Assembly: GCA_038327655.1 (NCBI GenBank)
Contig: JBBQLG010000001.1
Location: forward strand, 1 to 64,000
Reading direction: 5' to 3'
DNA: 64,000 nt
Source: JBBQLG01 sp038327655
GTDB taxonomy: Bacteria; Bacteroidota; Bacteroidia; Cytophagales; Spirosomataceae
Below, piece after piece: positions 54,764-63,796 of the stretch. The notes under the pieces are model-generated. The model was not told where the DNA came from. It was given only the letters and a program-made list of their open reading frames with translations, and did no database searches. A program made the position numbers and the translations under genes. Position 1 is the first letter of the stretch, and each line of letters starts with the position of its first letter.

Positions 54764-55151
54764 GCCGGTGAAAGGGGGCATCGGTCTGGGATCGGTCTGG
54801 CGGGTGTCGGCGATGATACCGCTGGCTGCGGCAGAATTTTGCATGACATCAATCATATCCCGGTCCCTCAACGGTCATAGGTAGCCGGCATTCAACCCCA
54901 CACCTTTACCACGTCGAACAGACCTGCTCAACAAAACCAACTGCGTGATGACAACCGAACTGACTTTCCCCGCCCCACCGCGCAACTTGTCAAAGTACCA
55001 AAAATGTTGACAGCAAAAAGGTGACCGACTACTTTATAAAACAGATGTCAACGTAAAGTTTTTCACTATTCTGAACTGATTTTTCAGAATATAGCTGTTG
55101 CCATCTTCACAAATTTCATTTTAAAAACTCGTTTTAGAATTTCAACGCAAC
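54764..55151. other. Non-coding stretch with A/T-rich promoter region
   Basis: No supported gene. The last 130 bp are A/T-rich and contain CTGATTTTTCAG-like palindromic words, a plausible promoter region for the SDR at 55152. Confidence 0.5.
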
Positions 55152-55946
55152 ATGGAAAATCAATCAGCGTACAACATGGGTCTCGCCGGTAAAACAGCGT
55201 TGGTCACGGGGGGAACCAAAGGCATTGGACAAGCCATTGCCGACCAGTTGGCCCAGGCCGGTGCTACCGTTATTGTCACAGCCCGAAATCCCCCCGGCGA
55301 TACCAACCCGACCCATCATTTTATTGCGGCTGATTTAGCCCGGGCCGGGCAGGCGGCTGAGTTGGTACGGGAGATTCACGATACGGTTGGCCAGGTCGAT
55401 ATTCTGATCAATAATGCCGGTGGTATTACCAGTCCGGGCGGAGGATTCAGTGCGTTGACCGATACCGATTGGGAAAACGAATTGCAGTTGAATCTGATGG
55501 CTGCCATTCGGTTGGACAGAGAACTGTTACCGGGAATGCTCGACCGGAAGAGCGGGGTTATTATTCACATCTCGACCAGTTCCGGCAAGCAGCCGCTCTG
55601 GGATGTCAACATGGCCTATGCTACGGCGAAGGCTGCGTTGAATTGTTACAGCAAAGCACTCTCTAATGAGGTATCCGGTAAGGGCGTTCGGGTACTGGCG
55701 GTATCGCCGGGAGCCGTCAAAACGTTGGCGGTGGAGCAGCTTGTACAAAGTTTTGCGGCCACCGCAGGCATCAGTATTGAGGCAGCTTCCGAAGGACTGA
55801 TGAATAAAATGGGCGGTATCCCGATTGGCAGACCGGCTGATCCTGAAGAGATTGCCGCATTCGTCCATTTTATCGTTTCGCCAGCGGCTTCTTACCTGAC
55901 CGGCTCAAATTATTTCGTTGATGGCGGTGGTTTATCCGGTGTGTGA
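55152..55946 (+). CDS. Short-chain dehydrogenase/reductase
   Basis: This is a 264-residue classical SDR: TGGTKGIG, NNAGG, IHISTSSGK and YATAKAALNCYSKALSNEVS with the Tyr/Lys pair. It ends in the consensus GSNYFVDGGGLSGV. GTVQ-like NADP determinants are replaced by TARNPPGD, suggesting NADPH. An ATG at 55185 (MGLAGKTA) is an alternative start. The substrate is unknown. Confidence 0.92.
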   Translation: MENQSAYNMGLAGKTALVTGGTKGIGQAIADQLAQAGATVIVTARNPPGDTNPTHHFIAADLARAGQAAELVREIHDTVGQVDILINNAGGITSPGGGFSALTDTDWENELQLNLMAAIRLDRELLPGMLDRKSGVIIHISTSSGKQPLWDVNMAYATAKAALNCYSKALSNEVSGKGVRVLAVSPGAVKTLAVEQLVQSFAATAGISIEAASEGLMNKMGGIPIGRPADPEEIAAFVHFIVSPAASYLTGSNYFVDGGGLSGV

Positions 55947-56028
55947 GCCGCAATGATATTGGCTTAATGGCTCAACGGAAAGACCTTTTAGTTTGCACAT
56001 ATTCCTGCGTAAAAAACCGTCGAACTCT

Positions 56029-56455
56029 ATGATGCTCATCACCGGTGCTACGGGACAACCCGGCCATACCACTATCCAGACACTGTTGGGTAAAATCCAG
56101 CCCAATGAACTCATCGCACTCGTTCGCGATATCCGGAAAGCAACCGACCTCATTGGAATGGGTGTGCAGATTCGGCAGGGCGATTACAACGAGATCGGGT
56201 CACTGGTCGCTGCGTTCCAGGAAGTTGACGATCGGTACCATCAAAGCAGGACGGGAACCCGCCGACCTGCCGGGGCCGCAAGCCACTGCCTACCGCTTTA
56301 CCCACGCCCTGGTTACCCGGCAGCAGGTCCCGGATGACCTCTACCAGTCGGCGGTCGCAGCGTTCGGGGTGGTCGATATGATTCACCTGATCGGCCATTA
56401 TTTAACTACGTCGGCCCTGCTGGCTGCCTTCGCCGTACCGGCTCCCACCGCCTGA
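56029..56455 (+). pseudogene. Chimeric remnant: NmrA-like N-terminus joined to a carboxymuconolactone-decarboxylase-like C-terminus
   Basis: From ATG 56029 the frame reads MMLITGATGQPGHTTIQTLL to IRQGDYNEIGSLVAAFQEVD, the N-terminal third of a QorB/NmrA-type reductase. From about 56236 another frame reads VTRQQVPDDLYQSAVAAFGV and VDMIHLIGHYLTTSALLAAF up to 56455, the C-terminus of a carboxymuconolactone decarboxylase-like protein. A deletion has probably fused two genes out of frame. Confidence 0.75.
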
Positions 56456-56501
56456 AATCCGCACGTACACGCTTACAGTTTTCACCTAAACAATCAATCG
56501 T

Positions 56502-56951
56502 ATGTCAAGCATCAAAATCGTCGCTTCGGAGACAACCGAAACAATCCAGTTTGGTCCCGTAGTTGTGCGCGTCCTGGAAGATGGCAGCACCACCGAAAAC
56601 CGGCTTTCCACCACCCTCAACACGTTGCCACCCCACACAAAACCATTGGTACCGCACGTCCATCATATGCACGACGAGACGTTTTTCGTTACGAAAGGCA
56701 CCCTGCGGTTCGGCATGAACGGGGCGGAGCATGACATCAGGGTGGGTGGCTACGCCATAACCCCCGTCGGAACGCCCCACACGTTTTCCAACCCCTTCGA
56801 TGAACCCACTGAGTTCGTAACCACGTTCACGCCCGGCTTTTACATAAACTTCTTCCGGGATATGGCCCGGACTGTTGCGTCCGGCAAACCACTCTCCGAC
56901 GAGGAGATTGCGAAGGTGATGGACCACTACGCAACCGAACAGGTTGTTTAG
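56502..56951 (+). CDS. Cupin-domain protein
   Basis: This is a 149-residue single-cupin protein: PLVPHVHHMHDETFFVTKGT (two His and Glu ligands) and GGYAITPVGTPHTFSNPFDE (His ligand). The C-terminal helix NFFRDMARTVASGKPLSDEE is common in small cupins near SDR genes. A detoxification or isomerase role is only a guess. It follows a decayed gene fusion and precedes the kelch lipoprotein. Confidence 0.82.
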   Translation: MSSIKIVASETTETIQFGPVVVRVLEDGSTTENRLSTTLNTLPPHTKPLVPHVHHMHDETFFVTKGTLRFGMNGAEHDIRVGGYAITPVGTPHTFSNPFDEPTEFVTTFTPGFYINFFRDMARTVASGKPLSDEEIAKVMDHYATEQVV

Positions 56952-57009
56952 CAACCGGGGGTTTCTGCATTCTTTCCATCAATTACTCAGCATCTTAAAC
57001 GTACGAATT

Positions 57010-58059
57010 ATGAAAAACAGGATAATAATCAAGCTGGTCTTTTTGGGCATTGTCGCGTTGACATTGACCTCTTGCCAGGACCATCAAAACGTGATTGGTA
57101 TAGACGGCTTGGGAACCTGGACCAACAGGGCACCCATTCCCGTCGGCAGGGCCGAAGTTGGTGTGGCCGAGCTTGACGGCAAGGTATATACCATTGGCGG
57201 CACGGAGCAGAACGGGCAGGACGCGCCCAATTATGCCTCCACGCTGAACATGATGTATGATCCGGCCACCAACGCCTGGCAGAAGCGGGCATCCCTGCCG
57301 TTCGGTCTGAGCCACGTGGGTGTGGCCTCCCTCGACGGCAAACTCTACGCCATCGGCGGTTTTACCTCCCCGGTACACTTCGATGCCCATGACCTGGCCT
57401 TTGTCTATGACCCGACAACTGACAAGTGGCGTGCGCTGCCACCGATTTCGGGCGTGCGGGGTTCGGTGGCAGCAGTGGCAGTCGATGGCAGGCTTCACAT
57501 TTTCGGCGGGCGCAACTCGCTCAGGGTGGTCAAGATATCGACACCGGGAAGCCCGGACTTTTTTGCCGGGTATGGCACCGTGGCGACCCACGAAATCTAT
57601 GATCCGGCCACGGGCAACTGGACACCGGGTGTACCCCTGCCGGGACCAACGCGGGACCACGTCGGCGTTGCGCTGCTCGACGGCAAGGTGCACCTCTTTG
57701 GCGGGCGCGTTGCCGACTTCACGGATAACCTCGACCGGCATGATGTCTATGATCCCAAAACCGAGACCTGGACCGTGGCTGCGCCGTTGCCGGTTCCCCG
57801 CTCTGCCGGGGCCTACACCGTGTTGACTGACCGTATTATTTATGCCGGTGGCGAGTGTACAGCCAGCGGTGACGCTTTCAGCGACGTGACGGCCTACAAC
57901 AGCAAAACCGATAGCTGGACTACGCTCACGCCCCTGCCGCGTGGCCGCCACGCGTTTGGCGCGGCAACGGTTAAGGATGTGGCCTATTTCGTGGGGGGTG
58001 CCCCCGTCTGCGGTGGCGGCACCCTGACCGACCTGCTCGCCCTTACGCAGATAAAGTAA
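57010..58059 (+). CDS. Kelch-repeat lipoprotein
   Basis: This is a 349-residue lipoprotein: IKLVFLGIVALTLTSCQDHQ gives the lipobox. Six kelch blades follow, each with a hydrophobic strand and GG: VGVAELDGKVYTIGG, VGVASLDGKLYAIGG, AAVAVDGRLHIFGG, VGVALLDGKVHLFGG, GAYTVLTDRIIYAGG and GAATVKDVAYFVGG. The blade number fits one closed propeller. ATG 57010 is the start because the signal peptide begins there. The ligand is unknown; it may bind sugar or protein at the cell surface. Confidence 0.88.
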   Translation: MKNRIIIKLVFLGIVALTLTSCQDHQNVIGIDGLGTWTNRAPIPVGRAEVGVAELDGKVYTIGGTEQNGQDAPNYASTLNMMYDPATNAWQKRASLPFGLSHVGVASLDGKLYAIGGFTSPVHFDAHDLAFVYDPTTDKWRALPPISGVRGSVAAVAVDGRLHIFGGRNSLRVVKISTPGSPDFFAGYGTVATHEIYDPATGNWTPGVPLPGPTRDHVGVALLDGKVHLFGGRVADFTDNLDRHDVYDPKTETWTVAAPLPVPRSAGAYTVLTDRIIYAGGECTASGDAFSDVTAYNSKTDSWTTLTPLPRGRHAFGAATVKDVAYFVGGAPVCGGGTLTDLLALTQIK

Positions 58060-58128
58060 GGCGGAATGGCCAGCGTTACGCCCATGAATGTATGCAGCGT
58101 CACATTGTAATTCAACTGGAAAAATAGC

Positions 58129-59007
58129 ATGGCAAAGACACTCATTATTACCGGCACCAGTACCGGCATTGGCTATGGGGCAGCCAACGTATTTACTGCT
58201 GCCGGTTATCGCGTTATCGCAACGGTACGCAGGCCGGAGGATGCCGAACGGCTGAAGCGTGAACTGGGCGAAAACCTGCACCCCGTAGTGTGCGACGTGA
58301 CGCACCCCCAACAAGTAGCAACGTTACCCGGCCATGTGAAGAGACTATCTGAAAATGGCTGGCTGGATGGCCTGATCAATAATGCCGGTATCGAATTTAC
58401 CGGGCCGGCAGAATTCCAGACAATGGAGGACATACGCGCTCAGTTCGAAACCAATGTGTTTGGCCTGATGTCCGTCACGAAGACGCTGTTGCCATTGCTC
58501 GGCACCGACGCGGGCGCACAGGGTCACGCGGGGCGCATTATCAATATAAGCTCGATTGGTGGGGTGCTGGCGCTTCCGTTTCTTTCGTCCTACGCGGCCA
58601 CCAAATTTGCCGTAGAAGGTTATTCCCACAGCCTGCGCCGTGAACTGCGCCTGTTTGGTATCAAGGTTATCATTCTTGGCCCTGGTGCTGTCAACAGTAA
58701 AATGTTGGCTAAAGACTGGCTTAGTGGAAACTTGTACAAAGGCACTGCTTACGAAGCCGCCTATGCGAAGTTCGTAGCCATGAATCAGGGGGCCGAACGC
58801 GACGCGTTAACGCCCGAATCCGTAGGCGGGTTTATCCGCACGATCTTTGAGGTACCGCGTCCGAAAGTGCGGTACGCCTTCACGCCCAGAAAATTCCAGA
58901 ACTGGACACTGCCTTCCCTGCTTCCCCATGCCTGGGTCGATGCGCTGGTGGGCGGGATGATGGGATTAAAAAAGCCCCACGCGTTGGTGGTATCGCCGAA
59001 GGAATAA
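58129..59007 (+). CDS. Short-chain dehydrogenase/reductase
   Basis: This is a 292-residue classical SDR: TGTSTGIG, NNAGIEFTGP, INISSIGG and YAATKFAVEGYSHSLRRELR. The long C-terminus (IRTIFEVPRPKVRYAF) is typical of the retinol/steroid-dehydrogenase-like subgroup. It lies upstream of an AraC gene on the same strand. Confidence 0.92.
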   Translation: MAKTLIITGTSTGIGYGAANVFTAAGYRVIATVRRPEDAERLKRELGENLHPVVCDVTHPQQVATLPGHVKRLSENGWLDGLINNAGIEFTGPAEFQTMEDIRAQFETNVFGLMSVTKTLLPLLGTDAGAQGHAGRIINISSIGGVLALPFLSSYAATKFAVEGYSHSLRRELRLFGIKVIILGPGAVNSKMLAKDWLSGNLYKGTAYEAAYAKFVAMNQGAERDALTPESVGGFIRTIFEVPRPKVRYAFTPRKFQNWTLPSLLPHAWVDALVGGMMGLKKPHALVVSPKE

Positions 59008-59221
59008 TAGCCGACGAAAAAACGGAAGGTACCCGGCTAATCTATGTATTGGTGCAACGGAAAAGAATGGCAGGCAGGCAATAATGCGCCCCCCCCCACC
59101 AGGACGGCCAACAGCATCACGCTGCTGGTGAAACGGGAACAAACTATCTTGCGGCTAACGTACCCGTATTTTTTAGTCTGGTTGGCAAGGCAGCCGGTGA
59201 ACAATGATGGGGCTGACTCTC

Positions 59222-59229
59222 TACCTTTG
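59222..59229 (+). promoter_or_regulatory. -7 promoter element of the AraC gene at 59254
   Basis: TACCTTTG matches TAnnTTTG exactly, 25 bp before ATG 59254. This supports that start over an open frame reaching back to 59044. Confidence 0.5.
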
Positions 59230-59253
59230 ATTTTTACAAGTACAGGCAACGGC

Positions 59254-60165
59254 ATGACACCCATATCCTTAGACGACTTTTACAAGGACACTGCCGCGCT
59301 AATACCCGAAGGCATCAGCAAAGAGATCGGGCATTTCAACGTGTTCAACGTGAATGAGCTGATCGCGGCTCACCACAAGCAGGGGCTGCACCGGATGACT
59401 TATAACCGCAGAGCCTACTACAAAATCAACCTCATCAGTGGGCGCAACCGGGCCGAATACGCTGATAAGGTGGTGGAGATCGAGAAAAACGGCCTCCTTT
59501 TTGGCACCCCGAAAATCCCCTATCACTGGCTCCCGCAGGATGAGAATCAGGGCGGCTACTTTTGTTTGTTTACCGAAGCATTTCTTATGCCCACCAAAAA
59601 CGGGGTGGTGCTCGACAACCTGCCCATTTTCAGGCCCGGCGGCTACCCCGTTTTTCAACTCGCTGACAATGAGACGGAGGAGATCACTTATATCTTCAAA
59701 AAGATGCAGAAGGAACTCTCCTCCAACTATGCTTACAAATACGATCTGCTCCGAAACTACGTCCTCGAACTGATTCACTACGGCCAGAAGCTCCAGCCCC
59801 ACTCGGCCCTGTATCCTACGCATTCAGCCTCGGCCCGCATCTGCTCGCTATTCATCGAGTTGCTCGAACGGCAATTCCCCATCGAATCGCCCCGGCAGAA
59901 AATAGCTCTGCGGGCCGCCACCGATTACTCAGACCGGTTGGCCCTTCACGTGAATCACCTCAATAAGGTGCTGAAAGAAAACACGGGGAAAACGACAACA
60001 GGCTTCATCAACGAACGGATTGCGCAGGAAGCCAAAATTCTGCTGAAACAAACCGACTGGACTGTTTCGCAAATTGCTTACTGTCTGGGCTTTGAGGAGG
60101 TAGCGCATTTCTCCAACTTTTTTAAAAAGCAGACCACCTTGTTTCCAGTTGCGTTTCGGGCCTGA
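59254..60165 (+). CDS. AraC-family transcriptional regulator
   Basis: This is a 303-residue regulator with start MTPISLDDFYKDTAALIPEG. The sensing half includes MTYNRRAYYKINLISGRNRA. The double HTH is YSDRLALHVNHLNKVLKENT and TVSQIAYCLGFEEVAHFSNF, ending KKQTTLFPVAFRA. It has the same length as, and strong similarity to, the AraC at 40128-41039, so the two are paralogues. The next gene, 105 bp downstream, is an SDR with its own promoter core. Confidence 0.92.
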   Translation: MTPISLDDFYKDTAALIPEGISKEIGHFNVFNVNELIAAHHKQGLHRMTYNRRAYYKINLISGRNRAEYADKVVEIEKNGLLFGTPKIPYHWLPQDENQGGYFCLFTEAFLMPTKNGVVLDNLPIFRPGGYPVFQLADNETEEITYIFKKMQKELSSNYAYKYDLLRNYVLELIHYGQKLQPHSALYPTHSASARICSLFIELLERQFPIESPRQKIALRAATDYSDRLALHVNHLNKVLKENTGKTTTGFINERIAQEAKILLKQTDWTVSQIAYCLGFEEVAHFSNFFKKQTTLFPVAFRA

Positions 60166-60231
60166 GTGTACTTATTTGATTTTTACAAATAACGGATTGC
60201 AGCTTACAACGGGGCGTTCTGGCCGGGTTTC

Positions 60232-60239
60232 TACTTTTG
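60232..60239 (+). promoter_or_regulatory. -7 promoter element of the SDR at 60270
   Basis: TACTTTTG matches TAnnTTTG exactly, 31 bp before ATG 60270. Confidence 0.5.
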
Positions 60240-60269
60240 TGTCCTCACTATAGATCACAAAAGAAGACG

Positions 60270-61043
60270 ATGGAACTCGCCAACAACACCATCCTGATTA
60301 CGGGTGGCACCAGTGGATTTGGCCACGAATTTGCCACCCGCCTGCTCAAGATGGGCAATACCGTGCTGATTACGGGACGCAACCAGGCCAAACTCGACCA
60401 AGCCAAAAGAGTACTGCCTGGCATTCATACCTTCCAGAGCGATGTCAGCGATGTGGTCGCTATCAAGGGGCTGTATGAGCAGGTTGTCCGGCAGTTTCCA
60501 GGCCTCAACGTGCTGATTAATAATGCGGGCGAGATGCGGAAAATCAATCTTCACGACCCCGACATTGACCTGACCGACCTTACCCGTGAGGTGGAGATAA
60601 ACCTGATGGGGCCGATGCGGATGGTGCACCAGTTTTTGCCTCACCTCAAAACCAAACCATCGGCGGCCATCCTGAACGTCACCTCCGGCCTGGCCCTGGT
60701 CCCGTTCCCCATCTCACCGATCTACGGAGCCAGCAAATCCGGGCTACGATCCTACACCAAGTCGCTACGGGTGCAGTTGAAAAACACGAACGTAAGGGTG
60801 TTTGATCTGGTGGCACCGGGAGCTAGCACCCCGCTCAACGACAAGTTTATGGGCGAAGAAGCTTTCGACCCAAAAGCCCTGATGGCCCCCGATAAAGTAG
60901 TGGATGCCGCCATCAGGGGGTTGCAAAAGAACGAGCCTGAAATCTACCCCGGCTCGGCTGCCATCATCCGGGTGATGAGCCGGTTAGCCCCCGCTTTCCT
61001 TTTGAGCCAGACTGCCAAAGTTGGGGCGAATCTGTGGCTCTAA
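60270..61043 (+). CDS. Short-chain dehydrogenase/reductase (DltE-like)
   Basis: This is a 257-residue SDR: ILITGGTSGFGHEFATRLLK, then NNAGEMRKI, NVTSGLALVPFP and YGASKSGLRSYTKSLRVQLK. Sequence style resembles the DltE-like group, whose substrates are unknown. It follows the AraC gene on the same strand and its promoter core lies in the gap. It ends 26 bp before a short secreted-peptide frame. Confidence 0.92.
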   Translation: MELANNTILITGGTSGFGHEFATRLLKMGNTVLITGRNQAKLDQAKRVLPGIHTFQSDVSDVVAIKGLYEQVVRQFPGLNVLINNAGEMRKINLHDPDIDLTDLTREVEINLMGPMRMVHQFLPHLKTKPSAAILNVTSGLALVPFPISPIYGASKSGLRSYTKSLRVQLKNTNVRVFDLVAPGASTPLNDKFMGEEAFDPKALMAPDKVVDAAIRGLQKNEPEIYPGSAAIIRVMSRLAPAFLLSQTAKVGANLWL

Positions 61044-61068
61044 ATCCATCCGTTACCCAATCGCACTT

Positions 61069-61284
61069 ATGAAAAAGTCCTTAATTATCTTTTTCTGTTT
61101 GAGCCTGATGTCAGCCGTGTTACACGCACAATCATCCGCCCCGGCCCCCACCTCCTACCAGATTAGTTCCGTCACATCTACCGACGGTACCGGCATTGGC
61201 CTACTCGCTGACCCGACGCTGACTTTCTCATTTCGACTACAAAAACCCTCAATTAGACTACGCCTGAAAAATGATATCCCCTGA
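61069..61284 (+). CDS. Short secreted peptide, possibly truncated gene
   Basis: This is a 71-residue frame with a good signal peptide (MKKSLIIFFCLSLMSAVLHA), then SSAPAPTSYQISSVTSTDGT and a basic tail. I recognise no family. The mature part is short and ends abruptly, so it may be the start of a deleted secreted-protein gene. It ends 32 bp before the next SDR and overlaps its promoter area. Confidence 0.4.
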   Translation: MKKSLIIFFCLSLMSAVLHAQSSAPAPTSYQISSVTSTDGTGIGLLADPTLTFSFRLQKPSIRLRLKNDIP

Positions 61285-61315
61285 CCTTTGTTCTGTTAAA
61301 TTAAACAACAGAATT

Positions 61316-62197
61316 ATGGTATCTCAACAGAAAACGTCAAGTGCTGGCTCTGTGCCCGCTCAGGTAGCAACTACCAAAGTTTGGTTCATCACGGGAGCCT
61401 CCCGTGGGTTTGGCCGCGTCTGGACCGAAGCCGCGCTAAAGCGGGGCGACAAAGTTGCCGCCACGGCACGGAATCTGGCAAGCATCGCTGACCTCAACGA
61501 AAAGTACGGCGAGAACGTACTCACACTGGCCCTCGACGTGACTAAGCCAGAACAGGTGAAGGCTGCCGTTACGCAGGCGTATGCTCATTTTGGCAGGCTC
61601 GATATCGTGTTCAACAATGCCGGTTATTCACTGGTGGGAACCATCGAAGAGGCCAATGCAGACGAGGTTCGGGCGATGTACGACACCAACGTTTTTGGCG
61701 CACTGGCGGTTATTCAGGCGGCTCTGCCCCTGTTGCGCCAACAGGGGGGCGGTCACATCCTGGGTACGTCAAGCAGTCTTGGCCATGAGACATTACCCGT
61801 CATTGGCTATTACTGTTCGTCGAAATGGGCATTCGAGGCTATTCACGAAAGCTTAGCTATGGAAGTCAGGGCGTTTGGAATCAACGTAACCATTATTGAG
61901 CCGGGTGCCTACGCCACCGAGTTTGGTAGCCCTGAGTCGTTGAAGTTTGCCGCCGGTCTTGATGTTTACAGCGATTTTAAAGCGCAGTTTTTTGGTAGTC
62001 TGGGCGCGATGGAACGGGGCGATCCGAGCGCGACATCGGAGGCTATCTTCAGCGTGGTTGATGCCGAACACCCACCGTTACGGTTGTTCTTAGGCACTCA
62101 TCCGTTGCCATCGGTACGTAGCGCGTATGCCGAACGACTGGCAACCTGGGAAGCCTGGGAATCTGTTGCCAACGCAGCGCAGGGCGGATCAAAGTAA
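61316..62197 (+). CDS. Short-chain dehydrogenase/reductase
   Basis: This is a 293-residue SDR: VWFITGASRGFGRVWTEAAL, VFNNAGYSLVG, LGTSSSLGHE and YCSSKWAFEAIHESLAMEVR. The long C-terminus with PLRLFLGTHPLPSVRSAYAE is typical of the oxidoreductase group often found beside AraC regulators. I used ATG 61316; a frame opening at 61271 overlaps the preceding small gene. A GACCTTTG word at 61283-61290 may be the promoter core. Confidence 0.92.
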   Translation: MVSQQKTSSAGSVPAQVATTKVWFITGASRGFGRVWTEAALKRGDKVAATARNLASIADLNEKYGENVLTLALDVTKPEQVKAAVTQAYAHFGRLDIVFNNAGYSLVGTIEEANADEVRAMYDTNVFGALAVIQAALPLLRQQGGGHILGTSSSLGHETLPVIGYYCSSKWAFEAIHESLAMEVRAFGINVTIIEPGAYATEFGSPESLKFAAGLDVYSDFKAQFFGSLGAMERGDPSATSEAIFSVVDAEHPPLRLFLGTHPLPSVRSAYAERLATWEAWESVANAAQGGSK

Positions 62198-62231
62198 GGC
62201 AGAGAACAGGAACGATCCCTAATGAAAAAAG

Positions 62232-62270
62232 AATGATAACCGGTATACAACACTGTTATCGGTTATCATT
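62232..62270. promoter_or_regulatory. 11-bp inverted repeat before AraC at 62287
   Basis: AATGATAACCG (62232-62242) and CGGTTATCATT (62260-62270) with 17 nt between, 17 bp before ATG 62287. It may be a terminator of the SDR gene or an operator for AraC autoregulation. Confidence 0.5.
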
Positions 62271-62286
62271 TCGTCAACGGTCAACG

Positions 62287-63207
62287 ATGAAAAAAGCAGA
62301 AAATACTCCCTACAAATTCGCGTCTTTATCAGATGCTCACCGGGCCTTTGGCCTACCTATGCCAAAGCATCCGCTGATAAGTCTTGTTAATGGGGCAGTT
62401 GAGCAGGCCGAACCGGGCATACCTCCCCAAAACCACGTACTGAGCTTTTATAAAATAGCTTATAAACCCAAACTGAGTGGCAAATTAAAGTACGGCCAAC
62501 GCTATTATGATTTTGAGGATGGCGGTTTATTGTTTGCTTCTCCGGGCCAGGTCATTGGTCCCAATGATAATGAGGCCAGCGTGTGTTCCGAATTAACGCT
62601 GCTCATTCATCCCGATTTCTTTTTGGGCTACCCACTGGCTAAGACCGTTAAACAGTATGGCTTTTTTTCTTACTCAGCCAATGAAACCCTGCATCTTTCA
62701 GAAGAGGAAAAAGCAACGATCATATCCATTTTTAAACTGATCGAAACGGAGCTGAACAGCCGGATCGATGATTTCAGTCAGGCTGTTGTCATGGCTCAAA
62801 TTGAACTGCTATTAACGTATGCCAATCGGTTCTACAAACGCCAGTTTATTACCCGCAAAGCCGTAAACAGGGATATACTACAGCAGTTGGAGGCCATTTT
62901 AGACGAGCAGGTCAACAACAGGAAATTAGTGGAGCAGGGATTGCCCTCCGTTCAATCTCTGGCCGCACAGCTAAATATGTCGCCAAGTTATTTGAGCGAT
63001 ACGTTACGTTCGCTGACCGGGCAAAACGCGCAGCAGCACATCCACAGTAAACTGATTGAAACAGCAAAAGAAAAATTGACATCCACCAACTTATCCGTGA
63101 GTGAAATTGCCTACGAATTAGGCTTTGAACATTCGCAGTCGTTCAGTAAATTTTTCAAGACAAAAACCACTTTTTCACCAGTAGCATTCAGGCAATCGTT
63201 TAACTGA
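62287..63207 (+). CDS. AraC-family transcriptional regulator
   Basis: This is a 306-residue regulator, start MKKAENTPYKFASLSDAHRA. The cupin half has LSFYKIAYKPKLSGKLKYGQ. The double HTH is LAAQLNMSPSYLSDTLRSLT and SVSEIAYELGFEHSQSFSKF, ending KTKTTFSPVAFRQSF. It closely resembles the cargo AraC at 45577-46488 along its length. It lies behind an SDR gene and convergent with an HxlR gene. Confidence 0.92.
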   Translation: MKKAENTPYKFASLSDAHRAFGLPMPKHPLISLVNGAVEQAEPGIPPQNHVLSFYKIAYKPKLSGKLKYGQRYYDFEDGGLLFASPGQVIGPNDNEASVCSELTLLIHPDFFLGYPLAKTVKQYGFFSYSANETLHLSEEEKATIISIFKLIETELNSRIDDFSQAVVMAQIELLLTYANRFYKRQFITRKAVNRDILQQLEAILDEQVNNRKLVEQGLPSVQSLAAQLNMSPSYLSDTLRSLTGQNAQQHIHSKLIETAKEKLTSTNLSVSEIAYELGFEHSQSFSKFFKTKTTFSPVAFRQSFN

Positions 63208-63213
63208 TAAAGA

Positions 63214-63504
63214 TCAGTTGGCCATAATCCGCTTTCTATGCGTTAAGCCAAAGTCAACCAATGCATTGATGACGGGTTGGGTCTCGATAGCATGACCCGT
63301 AAGTGCGTAAGAAACCGTAACGGGTTTTGTGTTATTTACCGTTCGGGTAATCAGCCAATTTTCCTCTAATTCCTGCAATTCTTTTGACAGTACTTTTGGC
63401 CTTATGCCCGTAGCGGTCTGCTGTAAGTCCTTGAACCGCATCGTTCCATAACTGTATAAATTGAGGAGGATACAAAATTTCCACTTGCCGCTCAATAACT
63501 CCAT
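63214..63504 (-). CDS. HxlR-family regulator, N-terminus probably damaged
   Basis: This is a 96-residue frame from MELLSGKWKFCILLNLYSYG, with FKDLQQTATGIRPKVLSKEL (recognition helix) and LEENWLITRTVNNTKPVTVS (wing). Family members have about 10-20 more N-terminal residues, including a Cys. Upstream, ALKDEFKHH appears in another frame, so a deletion or frameshift may have removed the arm. If translated from this ATG it may be partly functional. Confidence 0.6.
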   Translation of the reverse strand: MELLSGKWKFCILLNLYSYGTMRFKDLQQTATGIRPKVLSKELQELEENWLITRTVNNTKPVTVSYALTGHAIETQPVINALVDFGLTHRKRIMAN

Positions 63505-63796
63505 GGTGCTTAAATTCGTCTTTCAGGGCCAACATCCGTTCGTGGTAGCGTTCCGGTTCCTATTCACAGGGCTTGCTTTGCGTACTCATAGTCACTATCC
63601 TAAAGGAAATGGATAGCAAAGGTAAAGTGACTACCCAAGGGTGCAATTCAAATTGTCGCTTAGTCATCGTAGCTTGTGGCATGAACCAAGAAGCCCTTCT
63701 GACCATCAGTAAAGCCGATTATCTGGCCTTAGCCGGGCAAAAATACACGACCTGAAAGCCCTCAAAGAGAAGCCTACCTTCTATGACTGTGAGAAG
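63505..63796. other. Fragments only, no intact gene
   Basis: Two adjoining plus-strand frames, MNQEALLTISKADYLALAGQ (from 63680) and HDLKALKEKPTFYDCEKSFE followed by EIWH (to about 63820), look like pieces of a mobile-element protein start. I cannot name the family with confidence. Confidence 0.35.

Noticed and set aside
56995..58314. A 439-codon minus-strand frame opposite the kelch gene
   Set aside because: It mirrors the kelch lipoprotein gene in a GC-rich frame, has no family features and would conflict with a well-supported gene.
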